Shown here piece after piece: positions 42,632 to 51,880 of a DNA stretch of 64,000 nucleotides. The notes under the pieces are model-generated. The model saw only the letters and a list, made by a program, of their open reading frames with translations. It searched no databases and was not told the origin of the DNA. Source of the stretch: Paracrocinitomix mangrovi (GTDB lineage: Bacteria; Bacteroidota; Bacteroidia; Flavobacteriales_D; Crocinitomicaceae); contig NZ_CP091819.1 of NCBI RefSeq assembly GCF_019740355.2, positions 992,001 through 1,056,000 of the forward strand, written 5' to 3'. Made by a program: the position numbers and the translations under genes. Every line of letters starts with the position of its first letter. The first letter of the stretch is position 1.

Positions 42632-43442
42632 AAATTACTTTTTCTGTTTTGTTTTTATTCAACTGTTTTTCTTGCTTTTTTAATTGATGCCTTGCAATAA
42701 ATGAAAGCGTAGCTTTATTACCCATTTTCACCCAAAAACCTCTAAGTTTTCCATTTTTGAATTTCATTCTTCTTTCACACTTACCAGTTTCATCCCACTC
42801 CTTGATGAAACCAGATTTGCCATCATCTTCAAACTTGTGTTTGATTTGTTTTTTACCATTTTCATAATAGGTATTTACCCATCCTTCTCTGAAATTTTTC
42901 ATTCCTCCTGTTTCTTCTTTTAGATTTCCATTTTCATAGTATGATATATAAGGTAACTCATGGTAATCATTACCTCCAAAAATCACGTCAAACACTTCCT
43001 TTTTTCTTTGGTGACAGATGAGTCTTTTAGACAAATAAACACTCTCAATTTTATTGGAATTATAATCGTAATAATACACCGCATTCATAATCTGATTACT
43101 TGTATCGCATTTTACTATAAAGTATTTTAAACGGGATATTAGTGAATCTGCATTTTGCCAATTATTTGTTTCATTAAACGCCCATTCTTCTCCTAGATAA
43201 GTACCATTTGCGTATAAGTTAAAATGAAGTTTTTCATCAAATTGATGAATTACGTATCCTGAGTACAAGTCATTACCCTTAAAATAGGTACACGCAGAAT
43301 CAATGTAATTCAGACTATCTGAAATAACCGAATTGGAACATAAAACAGCAACTCTTTGAGCTATTTCTTCTCTACTTAGTGGAACTTCTTGAGACAAGGA
43401 AATGAATCCTAAAAATGGGAATAAAAAAAGGGTTAAACGCAT
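42603..43442 (-). CDS. Secreted YwqK/MORN-repeat protein
   Basis: A 279-residue protein with a short signal peptide (LTLFLFPFLGFISLS, ending near residue 17) and MORN-variant repeats such as YYENGNLKEETGG, YYENGKKQIKHKF and EWDETGKCERRMKF, then a Lys-rich C-terminus. It shares the repeat type with the protein at 11699 but not the N-terminal part. Such repeats are extracytoplasmic or surface proteins of unknown role. The gene is convergent with ogt, sharing 29 nt. Confidence 0.65.
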   Translation of the reverse strand: MRLTLFLFPFLGFISLSQEVPLSREEIAQRVAVLCSNSVISDSLNYIDSACTYFKGNDLYSGYVIHQFDEKLHFNLYANGTYLGEEWAFNETNNWQNADSLISRLKYFIVKCDTSNQIMNAVYYYDYNSNKIESVYLSKRLICHQRKKEVFDVIFGGNDYHELPYISYYENGNLKEETGGMKNFREGWVNTYYENGKKQIKHKFEDDGKSGFIKEWDETGKCERRMKFKNGKLRGFWVKMGNKATLSFIARHQLKKQEKQLNKNKTEKVISKKINCVEV

Positions 43443-43485
43443 GATAAATTAACGAATAACCCTTTACAATATTATGAAACACACC

Positions 43486-43540
43486 AATTCCCGGATCACA
43501 CTAACAACTACACGGATTGTTGAAAGGCGAACCGGGAATT
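43486..43540. repeat. Inverted repeat, 9 bp arms, 37-nt loop
   Basis: AATTCCCGG at 43486-43494 and its complement CCGGGAATT at 43532-43540. An inner CAAC/GTTG pair can extend the structure. There is no T run on either side, so it is not an intrinsic terminator. It lies in the gap after the VWA gene. Confidence 0.55.
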
Positions 43541-43559
43541 TGATATTTAGCTTTTTGTT

Positions 43560-45527
43560 TTAGTTGTAAACCACTTTTGCAGCATCTACTAACTTCAAGA
43601 ATTCTGCGCGGTAACCATTTTTATCACCACCCATGTTTTTAGAAGCCACCGCTAATACATGATCAAAACTAGCAGTCCCTTTATGTTCTGAATCTCTTAA
43701 CAACATTCCAAATTCTGCCACTGCCGCAGAGAAGTTGAAATTCTCAGACAACTTATTTTCAGCAGTAATCTTGTTTTCCAATACTCTTTCCAATAATTTA
43801 CTTGTATCTCCATCTGGTGCTTTGTATCTGAACTTTACAGTCAACATTTCATTGCCATGATTTTTAGATACATCTTGTGTTTGATATTTTAAAGGATCCA
43901 CTTTTGGTTGAGTAGCCTCAGTTCCTTGACCTTTCAACACTACTTCATACAAAGCCGTAACAGAGTGTCCAGCTCCAATTTCACCGGCATCTTTTGTATC
44001 GTCATTGAAATCCTCATTGTTCAATAATCTGTTTTCATATCCTACTAATCTGTAGCTTTCAATGATAGATGGATTAAACTCAACCTGAATTTTCACATCT
44101 TTTGCAATCGTATTTAAAGTAGCTCCCATCTCAGTAACCAATACCTTTTTAGCTTCTAAAAGATTATCAATATACGCGTAGTTACCATTTCCTTTATCTG
44201 CTAGAATCTCCATTTTAGAATCTTTATAGTTCCCTGTTCCAAATCCTAAACAAGTCAAGAAGATTCCTGTTTTTCTCTTCTCCTCAATTAATTCCTGCAT
44301 AGCTGCATCTGAACTCATTCCTACATTAAAATCTCCGTCAGTAGCTAAAATCACTCGGTTATTACCTCCTTGAATGAAATTGTCTTTTGCTACTTTGTAA
44401 GCTAACTTAATTCCTTCACCACCTGCTGTTGAACCTCCTGCTCTTAAGTTTTCTAGTGATTCCAAAATCTCTGTACTCTTACTTGCAGGAGTTGATTTTA
44501 AAACCAATCCAGCAGCTCCGGCATAAACTACAATAGCCACTCTGTCGTCTTTGTCCAACTCATCCACCAACATTCTGAACGATTTTTTAAGCAAAGGCAA
44601 TTTGTTAGGGTAGTTCATAGATCCTGAAACATCCAATAAGAAAACTAGATTGTTGTTTGCGATCTCTTTCTTATCAATTCTTTTCCCCTGTAATCCAATA
44701 TGCACCAATTTGTTTTCGCTCCAAGGGCAATCTCCAACTTCAGTTGTGATTGAAAATGGATTTCCATCAACCGGATCTGGATAATCGTAATTGAAATAAT
44801 TAATCATCTCTTCTACTCTTACCGCTCCTTTATCAGGTTTGGTTCCGGCTAAAATAAATCTTCTACAATTTGAATAGGAAGCAGCATCTACATCAACCGA
44901 AAAAGTTGAAAGCGGATCTGCTGTAGAACTTTTAAATCCGTTTTCATCTATAGCTGCATAAGACTCTGTATTATGATATTGGTCCTCTCCTGATTTATAA
45001 CCATAAGTACTTGATCCGCCTACAGCATTGGATGAATTAGAAGAAAATGAATAATTAGCAGACATTTTCTTTCTCTCTTTAGAATAGCTTCTGTTAATTG
45101 TTGAATTTGATTTATCTATTGATTCGCTTTCAACAGGTACAAGATCTACTACGGGCTGATCTTTTTCGATTACAACAGGCATTTTCATTATCACCTTCAA
45201 GGTTTTAGTTTTTCCTCCTTCAACCTCTACATGTGATTTACGATACTTATCATATCCTTTTAAATCACATCTGAAATAATATTTTCCCGCAGGAACATCT
45301 TTAATTTCAAAAGCACCTTTGTCATCAGATGTTGTTTTAAACACCATGTTTTTATCCGCATCATTAGTAATACTGATAGTGGCACCCTTTAAAGCATTAG
45401 AATTATAATCTGATACAACTGTACCATTTATGATACCTTTATTTAGTTGTGAAAATCCGTTAATTGAAAAAGCGCAAAGCAGAATCATCATTGCAGTCAC
45501 TTTTAATATTGATGTAAGCTGTCTCAT
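43560..45527 (-). CDS. YfbK-like VWA-domain surface protein
   Basis: A 655-residue protein with a signal peptide (SILKVTAMMILLCAFSINGF), a carboxypeptidase-regulatory-like domain (about residues 25-100), a Ser-rich linker and a VWFA_N/VWA/DUF3520 arrangement: VDAASYSNCRRFILAG, the VWA MIDAS motif DVSGSMNYPNKL, the second motif in RAGGSTAGG, and ATDGDFNVG, then DUF3520-like TIAKDVKIQVEFNPS. I start at the ATG at 45527 since the signal peptide begins there; an in-frame codon at 45557 gives a longer, unlikely form. It is transcribed divergently from the aromatic-amino-acid genes. Confidence 0.83.
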   Translation of the reverse strand: MRQLTSILKVTAMMILLCAFSINGFSQLNKGIINGTVVSDYNSNALKGATISITNDADKNMVFKTTSDDKGAFEIKDVPAGKYYFRCDLKGYDKYRKSHVEVEGGKTKTLKVIMKMPVVIEKDQPVVDLVPVESESIDKSNSTINRSYSKERKKMSANYSFSSNSSNAVGGSSTYGYKSGEDQYHNTESYAAIDENGFKSSTADPLSTFSVDVDAASYSNCRRFILAGTKPDKGAVRVEEMINYFNYDYPDPVDGNPFSITTEVGDCPWSENKLVHIGLQGKRIDKKEIANNNLVFLLDVSGSMNYPNKLPLLKKSFRMLVDELDKDDRVAIVVYAGAAGLVLKSTPASKSTEILESLENLRAGGSTAGGEGIKLAYKVAKDNFIQGGNNRVILATDGDFNVGMSSDAAMQELIEEKRKTGIFLTCLGFGTGNYKDSKMEILADKGNGNYAYIDNLLEAKKVLVTEMGATLNTIAKDVKIQVEFNPSIIESYRLVGYENRLLNNEDFNDDTKDAGEIGAGHSVTALYEVVLKGQGTEATQPKVDPLKYQTQDVSKNHGNEMLTVKFRYKAPDGDTSKLLERVLENKITAENKLSENFNFSAAVAEFGMLLRDSEHKGTASFDHVLAVASKNMGGDKNGYRAEFLKLVDAAKVVYN

Positions 45528-45615
45528 AATAGTCGATTTTTCATTGTATAAAACCAACTTTAAAAAAGGTTCATTTAAAGTTGAAGAAACAAATATTCAC
45601 GGTAACTTTGAAACG

Positions 45616-45623
45616 TATGTTTG
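45616..45623 (+). promoter_or_regulatory. -7 box of the DAHP synthase gene
   Basis: TATGTTTG is an exact TAnnTTTG, 55 nt before the ATG at 45678. No TTG lies at the usual distance, so the -33 part is missing or degenerate. Confidence 0.4.
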
Positions 45624-45677
45624 ATTTTGAGAACAGAAGTAAATAGCGGCAATACAGAGAATCAGAAAATCAGAGAA

Positions 45678-46739
45678 ATGACAAAAATATCCGACATATC
45701 AAAACCTATTATCATTGCAGGACCGTGTAGTGCAGAAACAGAAGATCAAGTAATTCAAACTGCTCAAAAACTTAAAGCCGGTGGGAAGGTTGATATTTTA
45801 AGAGCAGGTATTTGGAAACCTAGAACAAGACCAAATTCATTTGAAGGAATTGGAGAAATAGGACTTGAATGGTTAATCAATGCGGGTAAAGAAACAGGGA
45901 TTCCTGTCATTACAGAAGTGGCCAACGCAAAGCATGTTGAACTATGTTTAAAAGCGGGGTTTACCAAATTATGGATCGGAGCTAGAACAACAGTTAATCC
46001 ATTTGCTGTGCAAGAAATAGCAGATGCATTAGAAGGTTCAAATGTTGAAATTCTCGTAAAAAACCCAATTAACCCTGATTTAAACTTATGGATTGGAGCG
46101 ATTGAGAGATTTAAGAATGTGGGTATTGAAGAGGTTCACGCCATTCATAGAGGATTTTCATCTGTAATGAGCAGAAAGTATAGAAACGATCCTATGTGGG
46201 AAATACCTTTGGCTTTGAAAAGACATTTTCCTGATATCAATTTAATTTGCGACCCCAGTCATATCACCGGTAATAGGGATATGATATTTGATGTAGCACA
46301 AAAAGCTATGGATCTTATTTATGACGGATTAATGATAGAAACCCACATTGATCCTGAAAATGCCTGGAGTGATGCAGATCAACAAGTAACGCCAAATAGT
46401 TTAATTGAGATCATTGATAATCTTGTTATCAGAAAGGAGTCACCAGAAGGAATTCAAGTATCAGAAGACCTGAGCGAACTAAGATCAAAAATTAACGAAA
46501 TAGATGCTGAACTGATCAAGTTAATTGCACAAAGAATGAAAGTTGCAGAAGAAATTGGTCAATATAAAAAAGAGCATAACATCACCATACTTCAACCTAA
46601 AAGATGGGCAGAAATTAAAGAACTTCAACTTGAAAATGCTGAACGCAATGGTTTATCTGCCAAATTTGTAAGTAAATACTTAGAAGCTATTCACCAAGAA
46701 TCAATTAGACATCAAACGGCCGTGATGAATAAGAAATGA
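45678..46739 (+). CDS. Bifunctional DAHP synthase/chorismate mutase type II
   Basis: The 353-residue protein joins a class I DAHP synthase of the KDO8P-synthase-like type (PIIIAGPCSAETEDQVIQ, GIWKPRTRPNSFEG, LWIGARTTVNPF, VKNPINPDL, HAIHRGFSS and the DPSHITGNR metal site) to a C-terminal chorismate mutase (DLSELRSKINEIDAELIKL, QYKKEHNITIL). It makes the first intermediate of the shikimate pathway, and the mutase domain allows feedback by prephenate. I start at the ATG at 45678, which gives the usual short N-terminus; a TTG at 45621 lies inside the promoter box. It overlaps aroA by 4 nt. Confidence 0.9.
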   Translation: MTKISDISKPIIIAGPCSAETEDQVIQTAQKLKAGGKVDILRAGIWKPRTRPNSFEGIGEIGLEWLINAGKETGIPVITEVANAKHVELCLKAGFTKLWIGARTTVNPFAVQEIADALEGSNVEILVKNPINPDLNLWIGAIERFKNVGIEEVHAIHRGFSSVMSRKYRNDPMWEIPLALKRHFPDINLICDPSHITGNRDMIFDVAQKAMDLIYDGLMIETHIDPENAWSDADQQVTPNSLIEIIDNLVIRKESPEGIQVSEDLSELRSKINEIDAELIKLIAQRMKVAEEIGQYKKEHNITILQPKRWAEIKELQLENAERNGLSAKFVSKYLEAIHQESIRHQTAVMNKK

Positions 46740-47965
46740 GGTTAAAAGTCAATCATATTGATTTAAAAGAAATAACTGCTCCGGCGTCAAAAAGCTATGC
46801 ACAGAGGGCTATTTTAGCTGCATGTCTTTGTACTGAAGAAAGTGAGCTATATAATATTGGCAAAAGTGATGATGTTGGACACATTTTGAATGTTGCATTG
46901 CAGTTAGGAGCACAACTTAAAAAGGATGGTGATAGAGTAAATATTAAAGGTAATCTCACACCAACTGCCAGGTCATTAAATGTTGGAGAATCCGGATTGG
47001 GGCTGAGATTAACTGTCCCAATTGCAGCAGCTTTGGGAGGTGATTATGAAATTGTAGGCAAAGGATCATTAGTAAGTAGACCTGTAAAACAATTTGAATC
47101 ATTTTTGCCACAGTTGGGAGTAGCGGTAACAACCAATAATGGTTTACTACCCGTTGAGATAAATGGTCAACTGAAGGGAGGTGAAATTACAGTAGATGGA
47201 AGTTTATCATCTCAATTTATTTCCGGATTAATGATGGCTCTTCCATTATGTGCACAAGACAGCAAGATCACAATAAAAAACCCTGTAAGTATTCCGTATT
47301 TGTTGATGACAAGTCAAGTATTATCTAGTTTTGGAATAGCACATTCCTATGACCACGATATCTTCACAGTACAGGGTAAGCAAAAATATGAAGCGAGCAA
47401 TTATTATGTTGAAGGTGATTGGAGCGGAGCGGCTTTTTGGGCGGTATATGGAGCGATTAAAGGCGAGATAATATTAAATGGGTTAAATATCCATTCACAT
47501 CAGGCAGATGTAAAAATTTTGGAAGCTATTGAAAAAGCAGGAGGGAATTATACCGTTGATCGATCTAATATTATAATTCGAGCAAATAAATTAATTCCTT
47601 TTGAATTTGATGCAACAGACTGTCCAGACTTATTTCCTCCATTAGTAGTGCTAGCTTCAGCATGTGCTGGAATGTCAAAAATTCACGGCGTTCGTCGATT
47701 AAAACACAAAGAAAGTGACCGAGGTGTAGTTTTAAAGAATGAATTTAATAAATTAGGCTTATTAATTGAAATTAAGGAAGATACCATGTTGATTCATGGT
47801 ACAGGGAAACTTAATTCAGGCTACATTCATTCAAATAACGATCACAGAATTGCAATGGCAGGCGCAATAGCTTCTGTATTGACTGAAGACGGAATTGAAA
47901 TAGAAAATGCTGAAGCCGTGAATAAAAGTTATCCCGCATTTTGGGATCATATTGAGCACGAATAG
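46736..47965 (+). CDS. aroA: 3-phosphoshikimate 1-carboxyvinyltransferase (EPSP synthase)
   Basis: AroA joins phosphoenolpyruvate to shikimate 3-phosphate. The 409-residue protein has the domain repeats and motifs SKSYAQRA near the N-terminus, LSSQFISGLMMALP, KHKESDR, and the late NNDHRIAMAGAIA. The glyphosate-related loop reads GESGLGLRL where E. coli has GNAGTAMR, a divergent form also seen in other Bacteroidota. It starts inside the stop of the DAHP synthase gene (ATGA). Confidence 0.92.
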   Translation: MRLKVNHIDLKEITAPASKSYAQRAILAACLCTEESELYNIGKSDDVGHILNVALQLGAQLKKDGDRVNIKGNLTPTARSLNVGESGLGLRLTVPIAAALGGDYEIVGKGSLVSRPVKQFESFLPQLGVAVTTNNGLLPVEINGQLKGGEITVDGSLSSQFISGLMMALPLCAQDSKITIKNPVSIPYLLMTSQVLSSFGIAHSYDHDIFTVQGKQKYEASNYYVEGDWSGAAFWAVYGAIKGEIILNGLNIHSHQADVKILEAIEKAGGNYTVDRSNIIIRANKLIPFEFDATDCPDLFPPLVVLASACAGMSKIHGVRRLKHKESDRGVVLKNEFNKLGLLIEIKEDTMLIHGTGKLNSGYIHSNNDHRIAMAGAIASVLTEDGIEIENAEAVNKSYPAFWDHIEHE

Positions 47966-49157
47966 CAAAAATAAAATTGAAGTTTCTGAACTGAGTTATA
48001 TAGATCAGGCAAGGTATACGCTATCTACTCGATTGTTCACCTTTTTAGCCATTTTATTGACCGCTTTAGGTGTTTTGAATTTGACCCAGGGAGACATTAA
48101 TATGTATCCTCTTCTTGGCGGCGCTACTTTATGTGCCATTGTTTTATTCATTTTATATAGATTCAAAAATTACCGTATTGCTGCAATGGTAGCAATTGCT
48201 CTTAATTTGGCCATGACTATCTACAACATGTCAGTCACCTCTAATTTTGGCCATTTTGTAGACTTCTTCTGGATTGTATGTATGGCCATTTACATCTTTT
48301 TTGTACTTGGAAGAATTTGGGGAATAGTCAATATTTTTATAAATATCACAGCTGTGATGACGATATTTTTTCTGGAACAAAGTGGTGTGATAACAAGAGT
48401 TGTAAAAGAATTTACTCATTTTTCACAGTTCAATTTTGCTCTTAATATTATCATTTGCGGAATTGTCTTTTCTTATATCATTACAAAGGTTTTAGTAGCG
48501 CTTAGACATACTGAAAAAGCATATAAAACGGCTAATGAAGAGTTGATGCGAAGTAATGAAGAGAAAACTATTATGTTGAAAGAGATTCATCACCGGGTAA
48601 AAAACAATCTTCAAGTAATTACTAGCCTTTTAAGATTACAGCTTTATGAAGTAAAAGATGAGTCATCCAAGCACTATTTTGTAGATTCAATAAACAGAGT
48701 ATCTGCCATGGCGATTATTCATGAAAAGATGTACTCATCTGAAAATCTTACAGCTCTTGACCTTGAACTTTACCTGAATACCTTAATAAGCGATTTAATT
48801 AGTTCTTACGCGGTAAACATTCGAATTCAAACGGAAATTTCATCTAATATTAAAAGCGTACAAACTGAATCTATTGTTCCATTGGCACTCATTTTTAATG
48901 AATTGGTATCAAATTCATTGGAGCATGCGTTTACAAAAAAAACGGATGGTGAAATCACTATTAAAGTGGAACAGATTTCACAAGATAAAGCGCATATCAC
49001 CTACTCAGACAATGGTAAATGGATTCCTCCACAAAAAGATTATAGTTTTGGTCTTGAACTTATCTCAACCTTTACAGAGCAATTAGACGGCACGTGTAGT
49101 CGTACATCTGACGATAAAGGCACACATTATCATTTTGAAATAAACAGAACCTTATAG
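47952..49157 (+). CDS. Membrane histidine kinase of the HisKA_2/HWE type
   Basis: A 401-residue sensor kinase. Residues 25-185 form five or six membrane helices without recognisable ligand domain; a coiled-coil leads to the HisKA_2 phosphoacceptor (MLKEIHHRVKNNLQVITSLL) and an HATPase (IFNELVSNSLEHAF, ITYSDNGKWIPP, GLELISTFTEQLDG). No response regulator is adjacent. It uses a TTG start that overlaps aroA by 14 nt, and overlaps the 3' end of the convergent GT2 gene by 6 nt. It may or may not regulate the exopolysaccharide operon on the other strand. Confidence 0.83.
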   Translation: MSTNSKNKIEVSELSYIDQARYTLSTRLFTFLAILLTALGVLNLTQGDINMYPLLGGATLCAIVLFILYRFKNYRIAAMVAIALNLAMTIYNMSVTSNFGHFVDFFWIVCMAIYIFFVLGRIWGIVNIFINITAVMTIFFLEQSGVITRVVKEFTHFSQFNFALNIIICGIVFSYIITKVLVALRHTEKAYKTANEELMRSNEEKTIMLKEIHHRVKNNLQVITSLLRLQLYEVKDESSKHYFVDSINRVSAMAIIHEKMYSSENLTALDLELYLNTLISDLISSYAVNIRIQTEISSNIKSVQTESIVPLALIFNELVSNSLEHAFTKKTDGEITIKVEQISQDKAHITYSDNGKWIPPQKDYSFGLELISTFTEQLDGTCSRTSDDKGTHYHFEINRTL

Positions 49158-50465
49158 ATTCATGCGTTGAGCATGTACAGATGTTTTTTCAGGATTCCAT
49201 GGATCTTTGTACGATCTTTTGAAAAAGAACTCCTGGAAATAAGCAATGGTTCTCACCAATCTTAAATAATAACCAAAGTAGAATACCATACAAGGGATGT
49301 ATACAAGGAAATAGGTGTAAGAAGCATTTGTTCTGGAACGGTATAAACTGTAAATAACAAACTTGGTGAAGTTGGTAAATGTATACAGCAAAATATTGGT
49401 GATGATAATGTTTACCAATTGAGATGGGAAATGAATCAACATGTCAATCAGATAGAAATACCACTTAAAATTTAAAATCAAGTTGTACGTGATATTCTCT
49501 AAAAAAGCAAAGAAATTTAAAAAGCTAAATGATTGATTAGGGATCAAAACGTCCTTGTGTTTTCTAATTCTAAAACGAATTAAGGATTTATCCCAACGCA
49601 ATCTTTGTCGGGTCAATTTTTTAAAGGTATTTGGAACAGAAGTAAGACAAACTGCTTCTTGCTCAAACTTAATCTTATATCCAAGCTTTCTTAGTTTAAC
49701 GGTAATATCACCATCTAATCCCGGACCAATATCCCAACCTTTTACTTGTTCTAAAGCATCTGCTCTAAAAGCACCAAATGCTCCTGAAATAATTCTGTAT
49801 ATTCCTAAATGAGATGTTACAACACGGCCAATACTAATGGTATCATAATACTCTATAGCTTGTAATGAAGTCACCAAAGATTCATCATAATTACGCACCA
49901 TCACATTACCTCCAACACCTGCCACATCTTCATCCAGGTAAAATGGAATGATGATTTTCTCCATTGCGTCACGATCATACGAACAATCCGCATCTAAATG
50001 GACAATGTATTTCCCTTTAGTAAAACGCAAGGCAGTATTTGCCCCGGAAGCTTTTCCTCCTCTTACATCATTTCTAATAAAAACGTCAACCAATCCTGCC
50101 TTTTCAAGATCTCTACCAATGATTTCAGTATCATCATCTGAACCATCATCCACTACAATAATTTCAATATTCTTGTAAGTCTGTTCATTGAGTGACTTGA
50201 TTAATTTATAAAGATGTTTTCCCTCATTTTTACCGGGAATGATGATAGAAATCAATGGATTTTCAAAGAGAAATTGCTGTCTGGCTTTGTCGTATTTTTT
50301 ACGATTAATGAATTTGCTCAACTTCCATAGATTAAGCACAGCAAACTCCATTACAAAATATCTTAGAAACTCAAAAAAGATGTAAAACCAGAACAATCTG
50401 ATGAAGTGCTCTACAGTTAAAGACTGTAAAAACCTGATATAATTGTCTAGTATTTCTTCAAACAT
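49152..50465 (-). CDS. Processive GT2 polysaccharide synthase
   Basis: A 437-residue membrane glycosyltransferase like PgaC/NodC/hyaluronan synthase. A first helix region spans residues 20-48; the GT2 domain holds VVDDGSDDD (D106, D107), HLDADCS (DAD at 158-160), GPGLDGD (251-253) and the QxxRW motif as RQRLRW (286-291), which marks processive enzymes. At least three further helices lie in 310-425. There is no C-terminal PilZ domain, so any c-di-GMP control must come from another protein. It is the last gene of the four-gene operon and its ATG overlaps the stop of the upstream regulator gene. The donor sugar is unknown. Confidence 0.88.
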   Translation of the reverse strand: MFEEILDNYIRFLQSLTVEHFIRLFWFYIFFEFLRYFVMEFAVLNLWKLSKFINRKKYDKARQQFLFENPLISIIIPGKNEGKHLYKLIKSLNEQTYKNIEIIVVDDGSDDDTEIIGRDLEKAGLVDVFIRNDVRGGKASGANTALRFTKGKYIVHLDADCSYDRDAMEKIIIPFYLDEDVAGVGGNVMVRNYDESLVTSLQAIEYYDTISIGRVVTSHLGIYRIISGAFGAFRADALEQVKGWDIGPGLDGDITVKLRKLGYKIKFEQEAVCLTSVPNTFKKLTRQRLRWDKSLIRFRIRKHKDVLIPNQSFSFLNFFAFLENITYNLILNFKWYFYLIDMLIHFPSQLVNIIITNILLYTFTNFTKFVIYSLYRSRTNASYTYFLVYIPCMVFYFGYYLRLVRTIAYFQEFFFKRSYKDPWNPEKTSVHAQRMNL

Positions 50466-51880
50466 TATGCAAAGGCCTTCGTCAATTGCTGAATATGCAA
50501 TTGCGGAGACAATTTATGATCCAACTTAATTACTTCGTATTCAAACTCTACCTCAATATCCTTAAAAGTTGTAGCAATCAATCTCTTCAACATTTCTACA
50601 ATCTCACCTAAAATACGCTTGGAAATTCTAGTTGGGATTTCGTTCATTGACAAGATAATTGTTGAAGAACTTTGGAATGAAATAATATCTGATGTACGGA
50701 TATTGGATCTGATCACTTTCACAAGATCTTTCAACAACACTTTTTGCACCTCTGATCCCATTTTAGAATAAATCTGAGAAGGATTAGACAGATGTATTGC
50801 ACAGATATTAGATACACCATCTGTTTGCTTAAGACGTTCAATCTCATACTTTAACATAGTTGAGAAAGTCTCAAACTTAACTGTTCCTATAATTTCTTCA
50901 ATGTCTTTTGAAGTTGATACGAAACCGTTAATGGCTGAAATTTGTCCTTTTTTAGTCAGTGTATACTTTCTAATTTCTCTTCCTTTCAGCTGCTCCACCC
51001 CATTATCCTGTCCACATGACAAGCATTTAGCTTTCACATTAAAATCCTGAAACTTGTGGTCACAAGCTTTACATTCATGTAATACTGAAGGTTTATCATA
51101 ATCTACTCCAATGTGACGCAGACGCTTGTTACATTTAGGACAATCCAACTGATCATCAATCTCATTAGTAAAATCAGACAATGGTCCTACATATGCACAA
51201 GGAAAGTGATGAATAATATCCTCTGTTGTAGAATTAGAACTTCCGCATTTAGGACAAACCTCTCTGTAACTCATGTGGCCACTTTGACAAGAAGGACACA
51301 AATAAATTCTATCTACATAATTGGAATCAAAAATCCCTTCTTTTTCAGCAATATCCAAAACATCCAAAGCCATGTGCTCGTCTCTTTGGTTAAAGTTTAC
51401 CGATAGAATGGGATAACTGTAATTTGTAGCCGAATAGATATAAGGAATTGGTTCCAGAATCTGACTTTCACTTGTATACATGAAGCAGATGACCTTCTCA
51501 ATCATTTGCGCTTCAAAAGATATGGAATTGGTAAAATGTAAATCTTGTGATTTAGTCAGTATTCTTTCAACTTCCGGAACTATCAATTCAATTTGATCAA
51601 GGCTAAACAATGTTCCATCAATCAATCTATTTACCAGGGGATCTGTAATAGTTTGACCTTTTAATAGAAATATTGGTTTTAAGTATACATCAGGACTTGC
51701 ATGAGAACGTATTCTTCTAACAATCTGACGAATAAAGTCATTGTCATGAACATTAATAATAACGGCATTGTGGAACTGAACATTCTCCACATTCAAATCC
51801 AATGACTCAATCAACAGGAATGATAAACCTGCAAATTGCACGCTGGATTTTTCTTTATCTAATTTAATTTCAGCTGCCAT
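50465..51880 (-). CDS. Pseudo-receiver / zinc-ribbon (TackOD1-like) / degenerate GGDEF protein
   Basis: A 471-residue cytoplasmic protein with three parts. Residues 15-110 look like a receiver fold without the phosphorylatable Asp pattern. Residues 185-295 contain five CxxC pairs (C195/C198, C209/C212, C247/C250, C270/C273, C286/C289), the layout I recall for the TackOD1 output domain; the first is LCPSCQSGHMSYREVCPKCG. Residues 335-465 align with a GGDEF fold (FSTMLKYEIERLKQTDG, RSNIRTSDIISF) but the GGDEF signature is replaced by FQSSSTIIL, so diguanylate cyclase activity is not expected. It lies between the HlyD-like gene and the GT2 gene with 1-nt overlaps on both sides, suggesting a role in controlling the synthase. 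Confidence 0.7.
   Translation of the reverse strand: MAAEIKLDKEKSSVQFAGLSFLLIESLDLNVENVQFHNAVIINVHDNDFIRQIVRRIRSHASPDVYLKPIFLLKGQTITDPLVNRLIDGTLFSLDQIELIVPEVERILTKSQDLHFTNSISFEAQMIEKVICFMYTSESQILEPIPYIYSATNYSYPILSVNFNQRDEHMALDVLDIAEKEGIFDSNYVDRIYLCPSCQSGHMSYREVCPKCGSSNSTTEDIIHHFPCAYVGPLSDFTNEIDDQLDCPKCNKRLRHIGVDYDKPSVLHECKACDHKFQDFNVKAKCLSCGQDNGVEQLKGREIRKYTLTKKGQISAINGFVSTSKDIEEIIGTVKFETFSTMLKYEIERLKQTDGVSNICAIHLSNPSQIYSKMGSEVQKVLLKDLVKVIRSNIRTSDIISFQSSSTIILSMNEIPTRISKRILGEIVEMLKRLIATTFKDIEVEFEYEVIKLDHKLSPQLHIQQLTKAFA

Noticed and set aside
47952-49157. Histidine kinase as dedicated regulator of the exopolysaccharide operon
   Set aside because: It is on the opposite strand, cotranscribed with aroA, and no response regulator links the two; adjacency alone is too weak.
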